Below, piece by piece: positions 8,634-16,191 of a stretch of 64,000 bases of DNA. The stretch is from Gramella sp. MT6 (GTDB lineage Bacteria > Bacteroidota > Bacteroidia > Flavobacteriales > Flavobacteriaceae). Where the stretch lies: contig NZ_CP048410.1 in the NCBI RefSeq assembly GCF_019357415.1, forward strand, positions 3,706,984 through 3,770,983, written 5' to 3'. The translations under genes were made by a program, and so were the position numbers. The notes under the pieces were generated by a model. It worked only from the letters and a program-made list of their open reading frames with translations, did no database searches and was not told the DNA's origin. Position 1 is the stretch's first letter; every line of letters begins with the position of its first letter.

Positions 8634-11600
8634 GTGAAACCCGAACCTACTCAACATAGGAAAACCAGGCTTAAATTGCTCAAACGCATAGGTCTTATCC
8701 TGGCAGCGCTTTTGCTGGCCCCGACACTCCTGTTCACGATTGGCTGGTTTAACCGCGACCTGCTTATCGATCAATTGCAGGACTGGTATAAAAATAATAG
8801 CCGTGGGCAGTTAGAAATCGGGCATGTAGACGCCACCTTTTTAAGCGGTTTCCCAAATGTTGGTTTTACCATTAACAACATTTATCAAAGCAGTTTCGAT
8901 ACGATCCTGGATAAACGTTCCTCGATCTCTATTAAGCAAGCCCAGGTAAGTATCGCTGCGACCGATCTTTTAAGCGGAAATCTTGAATTCAAAAATATTA
9001 AGATCGAAAATGCCGAGATTCAAACCGAGGTTATTTCTAAAAAAACCATAGAGGAATATATTCGATTAAAAAATCAAAAACAAGCTAACCCTTCAACGGG
9101 TCTCGATCTGCCTGAATGGTTATCTAAAAAAACAGATTTCAGGTTACGCGATATAAAATTTGTTTCCAAAGACAGTATGCTCCACAAGTATTTCAACGTG
9201 GAAGTGATTGATGCCTCCGGTAAGATTCAAATTAAGGATGAAAAAGTAAGTGGAAGGCTTCATTTCAAAGGAATTGTAAATGCCCTGGGATTCAATACCA
9301 GGAAAGGAAGTTACCTCAATAGTGCGATGGTTACCGGAAATCCTGAATTTCAGCTTGACCAGAATACCAATCTTCTAAATATTCCTGAATTCCTTCTGGA
9401 AATAGGAAGTCAAAGTTTTAAGACCCAGGCCGATTTCGATTTTAACGGAGCTAACAGCTATAACTTTTCTCTTCAGAATGATGAAACCAATTTTCAGGAA
9501 CTGAAAAAACTTTTGCCTGAAAATATTTCTACGAAGCTTTCTGCTTATGAAATTTCAGAAGCTATCACTGCAGAGGTTCGATTAAAAGGTAAGTTTCTAT
9601 ATGGGGATATTCCATTTATAGATGCCGACTTTTCCACAACAGGAAATACCGGAAGCATTAACGACAGTCTTAAACTGGATAATATCAATCTCAGCGGATA
9701 CCTTACCAATACGCTTGAAAATGATAAGGACGAAGATTTTGAACCATCGCGTCGTGATATCAAAATTTATTTTGAAGATCTTAATGCAGACCTGGAAGAC
9801 CTAAAAATTGAAGCCGGAGATTCGTATTTTCAATCTTCAGAAGAAGCTTTAAATTATGTAGATGCCAACCTTAAATTGTATGGCTCCAATGAGACCCTGG
9901 CCAGGATCATGCAAAACAGCAATTTCAATTTCCTGGGTGGTACATTTGACCTTAATGCCAGGATCATCGGCGACATTCCCAGTGCCGGAGAAGTTTTTAA
10001 TTCTGCTACCGGAAGATTTACCCTGAGAAATACCCGCGTAATTCTGAATGAAAATAACCTGCAACTACCTGTACAGTTACTGGACATCAAACTGAATAAC
10101 CAGAATTCGATACTAGAAAACCTTATAGTTAATTTACCGAATGAAGAGCAATTTGTCTTTAAAGGCACTATCAAAAATATCTCATCGCTTCTAGCCGATG
10201 AACCGGAAAAACCCGCAACAGCAGATGTATTTCTAGAGTCTGATGCGCTGAACATAAATGAGCTAATTATCACAGCCAAGGAATTTATTCCACCGGCAGA
10301 AAGATCAAAGAATGATTTAAAGACCTTACATCAAACTTTTAATGCGATATACAGGAAATTCCAGCCGCGCTTCAGGCTGGATATTAATTCTGTAGAGTAT
10401 AATAATAACAATTATGAAGTTCTGGAAGCCGATATTCAACTTATAGATCCGGAAACGGTTAGTTTCAGTAACCTGAGTTTTATCTTCCAGGATGCCTTTA
10501 CCGAGCTTGAAGGAACTTTAAAGATCCCCAAACCCGATAATAATTTTGAAGAGCCTATTTTTTTAAATGTAGTTGCAAACTCTTCTGGTCCTTTAGAAAT
10601 ATTCCAGGATCTTTTTAATATTCAGTTATTAGAAATTAATGCAGGCGAATATAATTTCTCCGGAAATGTTACCGGCAATGTTCAAAAAACCGAACAATTA
10701 CTTGGTAATATCAACGGTGACCTGAAATTACTGAATGCTAGTTTCTACTATCCGAAAGCGGCGATAGACATCGAATTTGATTCACTTAAAGTGGCCGTAC
10801 ATAATGCTGGAATTGAACTGGATAGGTTCGTAGTTGAAATTGATGAACATCAACCTTTTGCCCTTCGAGGCCGAATTGAAGATTTTCCAGGTTTCCTTCT
10901 GGACAGCATTCAAAGTAACGGAAAGGTATTTGTGCGCCTGGATGCACCTTTGGTGGATATAGATGAGTGGTTAGAAACCATAAATTCAATGGACCTTGAA
11001 AAAGCAGATAAATCACTTAAAAAACGGGATCTGGCAGCTATTTTTACTGATATCTACAGGTTTGATCCCGAATTTGAACTAGTGGTAGACACTCTGAATT
11101 ACAAAGATCTTAAGGCCGAAAATATTGCCGCAAAAGTATACTTTGAGAACGATTCAATCCTAAAACTCGAAGACCTGGAAATCCATTTTAGGGATTCCAA
11201 AGCAAAGATAAGGGGTGAGCTGGCAGCACAGGAAACCACGGCGTCAGTGGCCAATCAAAATCCCTTTAATTTTAAGTTTTCAGCAGAAGCATCGGGAAGG
11301 TCTAAAGATCTGAATGATCTTTTACAAACGGTAAATTTCGATCTTAGATCTGGGAATTTTGAGTTCAGTGGAAGTTATAACGGGGAGGCCAGGGATCTTA
11401 AGATCATGAATTCAAACGCCAGCGGAGATCTAATCCTTGGAAAGACCAGAGTAGATATCAAGGGTACTTCTATACAGGTCCCGGTAGACAGTCTCCACCT
11501 TTACATCAAAAATAACCTTGCTACCCTGGAACGCCTGGATATTAAACTGCCCGGTAAAAGCTCTATAGATATAACCGGCCAGATAGATAATTTCTCCAAT

Positions 11601-12581
11601 TTCATCAATAACGAACAGGCGATAGATTCCCATAATTCTTCATTTAAGATTCGGTCTCCTTATCTACATAGCGAGGATATTAAAAAATTTGTTGGGGGTA
11701 ACGGAAAGAAAAAGGACAGTTCAAAATCCAGTCAATTCGAAATGAAAAACCTGAAGGAATTACTAAGCAACCTCAATAATTCCTATTTCCCTTCTGCCAG
11801 TTTTCAGATCGACACCCTCATTTATGATAATATTGCAGTTTCAGATTTCGCTTCAGAAATTGGCTTTAATGACAGCGGAGACCTGAGAATACACAATACT
11901 AGTTTAAAGTATTTTGAGGGGTCGGCTAAACTTATGTTTCAGGCAGGTCTTGAAACCTCCAAGAATTTGCCTGTTCGAATTCAGATGAATATCGAAGATC
12001 TCGCGATTGAAAAGTTAGTAAAGGACCTTGATTATTTCAAGGATGACGAACTGCGGAAAGCAGAAAAGATCAGTGGTGAAATGGATTTGAATTTCGATGT
12101 AAACGGAATCTTGGGTGAGCAGGGTAAACTGAAAATGAATTCCCTCAACGGAACTATGATGGTAAATATCACAGAACTGGCTCTTTATGATTATGAACCA
12201 TTGGTAGAAAGCGTGGTGCTTTTGAAAGAAGAACGATTTGAAAAATTAGAATTCCAACCTATCAAACAAACCTTCGAGGTTATAGACGGTAAGATCATGG
12301 TGCCCAGAACGCAGATACAATCTACCGCGATGCAATTATTCGTAGAAGGAGAACTCAAGCCTGGCGAATATTATAACCTCTGGATCTCTATTCCCTGGAA
12401 TAATATTTTTAAGAGCAGGGACGGTCTTGAATTACCTGAGAAGGTCTCATTTGAAAAGTCGGGAGCCAAATTTTACCTACAGATCATCCAGGATAAAGAA
12501 AGCAAAAAGGAGCGAGAGCGAAAACTGAAAACAAAGTTCAGACTGGGCAACAGCAAACTGGAAAAGTCTAAAGAGAATTAA
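8634..12581 (+). CDS. Giant AsmA-like inner-membrane/periplasmic protein
   Basis: 1315 residues starting at GTG 8634, followed by MKPEPTQHRKTRLKLLKRIG and one membrane anchor (about 20-43). The rest is periplasmic and made of repeating beta-rich segments, with an N-terminal AsmA pattern (GHVDATFLSGFPNVGFTINNI; SIKQAQVSIAATDLLSGNLEFKNIKIENAEI) and a C-terminal AsmA-like portion (MNSLNGTMMVNITELALYDYEP; STAMQLFVEGELKPGEYYNLWIS). AsmA/TamB/YhdP relatives are thought to bridge the envelope and carry lipids. The length is typical of bacteroidotal members. It is monocistronic, with a methyltransferase-like gene 78 nt downstream. Confidence 0.8.
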   Translation: MKPEPTQHRKTRLKLLKRIGLILAALLLAPTLLFTIGWFNRDLLIDQLQDWYKNNSRGQLEIGHVDATFLSGFPNVGFTINNIYQSSFDTILDKRSSISIKQAQVSIAATDLLSGNLEFKNIKIENAEIQTEVISKKTIEEYIRLKNQKQANPSTGLDLPEWLSKKTDFRLRDIKFVSKDSMLHKYFNVEVIDASGKIQIKDEKVSGRLHFKGIVNALGFNTRKGSYLNSAMVTGNPEFQLDQNTNLLNIPEFLLEIGSQSFKTQADFDFNGANSYNFSLQNDETNFQELKKLLPENISTKLSAYEISEAITAEVRLKGKFLYGDIPFIDADFSTTGNTGSINDSLKLDNINLSGYLTNTLENDKDEDFEPSRRDIKIYFEDLNADLEDLKIEAGDSYFQSSEEALNYVDANLKLYGSNETLARIMQNSNFNFLGGTFDLNARIIGDIPSAGEVFNSATGRFTLRNTRVILNENNLQLPVQLLDIKLNNQNSILENLIVNLPNEEQFVFKGTIKNISSLLADEPEKPATADVFLESDALNINELIITAKEFIPPAERSKNDLKTLHQTFNAIYRKFQPRFRLDINSVEYNNNNYEVLEADIQLIDPETVSFSNLSFIFQDAFTELEGTLKIPKPDNNFEEPIFLNVVANSSGPLEIFQDLFNIQLLEINAGEYNFSGNVTGNVQKTEQLLGNINGDLKLLNASFYYPKAAIDIEFDSLKVAVHNAGIELDRFVVEIDEHQPFALRGRIEDFPGFLLDSIQSNGKVFVRLDAPLVDIDEWLETINSMDLEKADKSLKKRDLAAIFTDIYRFDPEFELVVDTLNYKDLKAENIAAKVYFENDSILKLEDLEIHFRDSKAKIRGELAAQETTASVANQNPFNFKFSAEASGRSKDLNDLLQTVNFDLRSGNFEFSGSYNGEARDLKIMNSNASGDLILGKTRVDIKGTSIQVPVDSLHLYIKNNLATLERLDIKLPGKSSIDITGQIDNFSNFINNEQAIDSHNSSFKIRSPYLHSEDIKKFVGGNGKKKDSSKSSQFEMKNLKELLSNLNNSYFPSASFQIDTLIYDNIAVSDFASEIGFNDSGDLRIHNTSLKYFEGSAKLMFQAGLETSKNLPVRIQMNIEDLAIEKLVKDLDYFKDDELRKAEKISGEMDLNFDVNGILGEQGKLKMNSLNGTMMVNITELALYDYEPLVESVVLLKEERFEKLEFQPIKQTFEVIDGKIMVPRTQIQSTAMQLFVEGELKPGEYYNLWISIPWNNIFKSRDGLELPEKVSFEKSGAKFYLQIIQDKESKKERERKLKTKFRLGNSKLEKSKEN

Positions 12582-12659
12582 TTAAATGGGGATTCCTAAG
12601 GTCTGAAAAGCGAAATTGAGCTCTCCTTTGCTTAAATTTATGGAAATCAAGATGATCCC

Positions 12660-13379
12660 ATGAGAAATTACATTTATTCCATAATAATAAGCTTATTGGC
12701 CCTAAGCTTTTTTCAATGCAAAGGACAAACCGAAAAAAACAGCGAACAATATACGTACCAATCTGGCAGTTTAGACGGCACAGGTAAATTCTACAAAGGC
12801 CGGGAGATCTCTCATGTAATGGGATACCAGGGAATAAAATGGTTGGAGCGCCCGGAACGTGAAAAAGAAGAAAATACGAGCAGGCTTATTGAGAACCTGG
12901 ATATCTCACCAGGAGACAGCATCGCGGATATAGGCGCGGGCTCTGGCTATCACGTTTTTAAAATGGCTCCACTAGCCATGGAAGGTCTCATTTATGCCGT
13001 AGATATCCAACCGGAAATGTTGCAGTCCATCCTTGAACGAAAGAAGGAATCGGGTTTGAACAATATTGAAATCGTAAAGGGATCAGAAAAGAGAGTAAAT
13101 CTACCCGAAGACTCGGTAGATAAGATCCTTATGGTAGATGTGTATCACGAATTCAGTTACCCGGTAGAGATGCTGGAATCCATGCATAGAGCTTTACGTG
13201 AGGATGGCCAGATTTATCTAATAGAATACCGCGGGGAGGACGATTCGATCCCCATCAAAGAACTTCACAAAATGACTGAAGAGCAGGCGGTAAAAGAATT
13301 TAAAGCAAACGGTTTTAAATTGAAGAAAAATATTGATAACCTACCCTGGCAGCATTGTTTGGTATTTGTAAAGGGGTGA
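12660..13379 (+). CDS. Exported lipoprotein with class I SAM-methyltransferase fold
   Basis: 239 residues, ATG 12660. The N-terminus is a lipoprotein signal (hydrophobic 4-18, lipobox SFFQC with Cys20). The body is a Rossmann methyltransferase: motif I ADIGAGSGYHVFKMA at about 97-111, acidic end of strand 2 YAVDIQPEM, motif near KILMVDVYHEFSYP, then LREDGQIYLIEYRG. It also has GREISHVMGYQGIKWLERPERE ahead of the fold. SAM is not known to be available in the periplasm, so either the domain is catalytically repurposed or the signal is not processed. Similar predicted exported methyltransferases exist in other bacteria. Substrate unknown. Confidence 0.75.
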   Translation: MRNYIYSIIISLLALSFFQCKGQTEKNSEQYTYQSGSLDGTGKFYKGREISHVMGYQGIKWLERPEREKEENTSRLIENLDISPGDSIADIGAGSGYHVFKMAPLAMEGLIYAVDIQPEMLQSILERKKESGLNNIEIVKGSEKRVNLPEDSVDKILMVDVYHEFSYPVEMLESMHRALREDGQIYLIEYRGEDDSIPIKELHKMTEEQAVKEFKANGFKLKKNIDNLPWQHCLVFVKG

Positions 13380-13400
13380 TCTTTTCTTAAGTTTCATACC

Positions 13401-14252
13401 TTACTCTTCACTCTGCTTCTCCCGTACCGGCATGACCATAAAGGGCACATTGGTATGATATACCAGTTGATTGATGACAGGTTTAAAAAGTATATTTTCG
13501 AAAAAACTATGCTTCTTATGTACCATCATCATAAGATCTATGTTATTCTCTTTTTGAAAAGCCTCTACAGCCTCGGGAATATCATCACCTTCGGTAAGAT
13601 GAAAAACAGGTTTACGATCTTTCAGAAATTCAGATAGCTGTTTGCGGTGTTCCCGTTGTTTTTCGTCCAGGGTTTCGGTATAAACATTTAATATATGTAA
13701 ACGTGCGGAGTGTAACCCGATATAATATTCCAGAAACCTGAGATCCTGGGGCCTTAAGATGTTATAGTCTGTTGCGAACAATATCTCTTCCGGCTTTTTA
13801 TAGTGATATCCCGAAGGCACGGCCAGCACAGGACAATTCACTTTCTTGATGGTATACATGGTGTGCGTACCCAGAAAGATCTCTTTGGCACCGGTAGCAC
13901 CCTGGGTTCCCATAATAATGAGATCTATATTCTTCTCCTTTACCATGCTCCTAATCTTCCCTATAAGCAGGTTGAAATCTACTACCCACTTAAGATGGTG
14001 TTTCTGATTCTTGAATTCAGATTTGAGATCTGCTATAAGAGCCTTTATTTTTTCAGCCGCCGCATCCCTGGTGGCGTGGACAAGTTCCATAGAAGTAAAA
14101 TTCTGAAAAGCTTTACCCGAATGATAGGAAGCCGGGGTGAAAGTATGCAGTAGATAAAAATTACAGTTCCTCTTCTCAAAAAACCTCAGCGCATATTTAA
14201 TCGCATTTACCGAATTCTCTGAAAAATCTGTTGGTAGAAGAATATTTTTCAT
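13401..14252 (-). CDS. Tandem universal stress protein (UspA family)
   Basis: 283 residues from ATG 14252. The first Usp domain is complete: KNILLPTDFSENSVNAIKYA at the start and DLIIMGTQGATGAKEIFLG, which fits the ATP-binding G-2x-G-9x-G pattern, then CPVLAVPSG. The second half (ILFATDYNIL; HILNVYTET; MMMVHKKHSFFENILF) lacks the glycine-rich loop, so probably only one site binds nucleotide. A CRP/FNR-like palindrome lies 51 nt upstream of the start. It converges with the methyltransferase lipoprotein gene. Such two-domain Usps are commonly linked to stationary-phase or low-oxygen stress in this group (inference). Confidence 0.88.
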   Translation of the reverse strand: MKNILLPTDFSENSVNAIKYALRFFEKRNCNFYLLHTFTPASYHSGKAFQNFTSMELVHATRDAAAEKIKALIADLKSEFKNQKHHLKWVVDFNLLIGKIRSMVKEKNIDLIIMGTQGATGAKEIFLGTHTMYTIKKVNCPVLAVPSGYHYKKPEEILFATDYNILRPQDLRFLEYYIGLHSARLHILNVYTETLDEKQREHRKQLSEFLKDRKPVFHLTEGDDIPEAVEAFQKENNIDLMMMVHKKHSFFENILFKPVINQLVYHTNVPFMVMPVREKQSEE

Positions 14253-14578
14253 GACCTGTACTTTAAATTCTTTACAAAATACGATGGCTCATCCTTATAA
14301 AATATGACCTACATCATAACCAGCTCATTTTAAGAATCATATAGACGTCAAGCTGCGATTTAATTCATTGTATTTACTTTAAAATTAAACGGCTATATCC
14401 GTGGAAAATGGAGGAGTTTTCCGACTAAATTTTTGAAGGGCTTAAATGAAGATCGGGTCGGGAATCTCCAAAATAAGAGTAGACTCAAATGATTGGTTAG
14501 ATGATACCTGTCATATTATTTAGCGGGTATTAGAAGTACCTTCAGGATTAATAATTATTGACTTAAAATATCATAGCC
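14253..14578. promoter_or_regulatory. 326-bp divergent regulatory region
   Basis: No gene seen. It separates usp (-) and tonB (+). A TATTTTG element on the minus strand (14275-14281) resembles the TAnnTTTG -7 box with one base missing and would serve usp. The palindrome at 14303-14318 lies about 40 bp upstream of the start point implied by that box. No clear -7 box is visible for tonB. Confidence 0.4.
14303..14318. promoter_or_regulatory. Candidate CRP/FNR-type operator
   Basis: TATGACCTACATCATA is a perfect inverted repeat (TATGA-N6-TCATA) with the TGA-N6-TCA spacing of CRP/FNR regulators. Its centre is about 40 bp upstream of the inferred usp start point, the classical activator position. 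Assignment to a regulator is inference. Confidence 0.4.
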
Positions 14579-15322
14579 ATGCAAGTCAAGAAAAATCCAA
14601 AAGCAGACCTAAGCCGTAACAGCTTAATATATTTCCAGATAGGATTGATCATCATTCTTTCAATCACTTATTTTGGAATTGAATGGAAGTTTACAGAACA
14701 TTCTGATACTTTCAACTATGAGGTCACTGTACCCGAATTCGATATGGAAGATATCCCGGTGACGGCGATAAAGGATGTACCTCCGCCTCCTCCACCTCCC
14801 CCACCCGTACCAGAAGTGATCGAAGTGGTCGCCGATGAACTGGAAGTAGAAGAAACCGAAATTAGATCTACAGAATCCAGCCAGGAACAAATGATCGAGA
14901 AGGTGATCGAAGTGGCCGAAATCAAAGAAGAAAAGTTAGAAGAAAAGGTAGAAGAAGTTCCCTTTGTGCTTATTGAAAATGTGCCTGTATATCCTGGTTG
15001 TGAGAACCAACCCGATAATGCTTCTAAAAAGAAATGTATGTCGACCAAAATTGATGAATTGATACAAGATGAGTTCAATACGAATCTTGGTGCGGACCTA
15101 AACATGTACGGTATCAATAGAATTTACGTAGTTTTCAGAATCAACGAGCATGGTGATGTAACTGGAATCCAAACCCGTGGCCCACATAAATTACTGGAAG
15201 CAGAGGCTGAGAGAGTTGTTAAAATGCTACCTAAAATGAGTCCGGGAAGGCAAAGAAACCGCCCCGTAAGCGTGGTCTATACTTTACCGATCATCTTCGA
15301 AGTAAGAGAAGAATCTTTATAA
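14579..15322 (+). CDS. TonB family energy transducer
   Basis: 247 residues. An N-terminal membrane helix (about 15-37) is followed by a short linker, a run of nine prolines (PPPPPPPPP, about 66-74), an E/V-rich spacer and the C-terminal TonB domain (about 160-245: VYPGCENQPDN, INEHGDVTGIQTRGPHKLLEAEAERVVKMLPKMSPG, VVYTLPIIFEV). TonB couples ExbBD energy to outer-membrane SusC/TonB receptors. The two cysteines flanking 'PGCENQPDNASKKKC' are typical of flavobacterial TonB paralogues. It precedes the LytTR regulator by 116 nt; no exbBD genes are nearby. Confidence 0.9.
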   Translation: MQVKKNPKADLSRNSLIYFQIGLIIILSITYFGIEWKFTEHSDTFNYEVTVPEFDMEDIPVTAIKDVPPPPPPPPPVPEVIEVVADELEVEETEIRSTESSQEQMIEKVIEVAEIKEEKLEEKVEEVPFVLIENVPVYPGCENQPDNASKKKCMSTKIDELIQDEFNTNLGADLNMYGINRIYVVFRINEHGDVTGIQTRGPHKLLEAEAERVVKMLPKMSPGRQRNRPVSVVYTLPIIFEVREESL

Positions 15323-15438
15323 AACAGGCTTTCTAAAATAAAGCATTGTTGCAATGAAAAGGAAATAAAAAATCCTCAAAAAACAGAAATACAGGGTTAA
15401 ATGGTTTTCTTTTCAGCAATAAATAGTAGTTTTATTTT

Positions 15439-16191
15439 ATGATAAAAGCTGTGATCATCGACGATGAATTAAATGCCCAGAGTTTACTGGAAAAAACCCT
15501 GGATAGATATTTCCCAAATAAATTCAATATTGCAGGTAAGTGCAATTCAGTAGACACAGGGGTTCTGGCGATTAAAGAACATGAACCAGACCTCGTGTTT
15601 TTAGACATACAAATGCCCGAAAAAAATGGTTTCGAATTATTCAAGTATTTCGATGTTATAAATTTTGAGGTCATCTTCACTACAGCTTATAATCAATTTG
15701 CCATTAAAGCGATCAAGCGCAGTGCGCTGGATTATTTACTGAAACCTATAAATCATCTCGAACTTGCTGAAGCCATTAAAAGGTTTGAATCTAAAAAGAC
15801 CGGCAGTTCTGCTCAGAAAAAACTTTCTTTACTACTCGAGAACCTGAATGTAAATGACCAGAACGTGAGTAAGATCGCTTTTCCTACTGTGGATGGTTTT
15901 GAACTCGTACATTCCAATCAAATCTTATATTGCAAAGCAGAGAGCAATTATTGCTGCATAAAGAAAATTGACGGTTGCACTAAAACGGCTGCGAAGACCT
16001 TAAAATTTGTAGAAGAGATCCTTCCTGCCAATTCCTTTAAAAGGATACACAAAAGCTATGTTCTCAATTTAAATTATGTGGTTAGATACCATAAGGCCAA
16101 TAAAGAAGTTGAATTAACCAATGGAGAGAAACTTCCTGTCTCTTTCCGCAAAGAAGAAGAATTTATCAATGCGATTCTGCAAAACCACTAG
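15439..16191 (+). CDS. LytTR family response regulator
   Basis: 250 residues: receiver domain (1-120) with Asp9-Asp10 acidic pocket, phospho-acceptor Asp56 in LVFLDIQMP, Thr in FTTAYNQFAIKAIK and a Lys before PINHLEL. A LytTR DNA-binding domain follows (about 150-248: ILYCKAESNYCCI, FKRIHKSYVLNLNYV, LPVSFRKEEEF). It overlaps the next gene, a 7TM-less LytS-like kinase, by 23 nt, so the two form one system. Such regulators bind two imperfect direct repeats; none was identified here. Target genes unknown. Confidence 0.9.
   Translation: MIKAVIIDDELNAQSLLEKTLDRYFPNKFNIAGKCNSVDTGVLAIKEHEPDLVFLDIQMPEKNGFELFKYFDVINFEVIFTTAYNQFAIKAIKRSALDYLLKPINHLELAEAIKRFESKKTGSSAQKKLSLLLENLNVNDQNVSKIAFPTVDGFELVHSNQILYCKAESNYCCIKKIDGCTKTAAKTLKFVEEILPANSFKRIHKSYVLNLNYVVRYHKANKEVELTNGEKLPVSFRKEEEFINAILQNH

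Noticed and set aside
14716-15117. Minus-strand frame of 133 residues with a run of nine glycines
   Set aside because: Shadow of the proline run of TonB on the other strand; no homologous domain or start signal.
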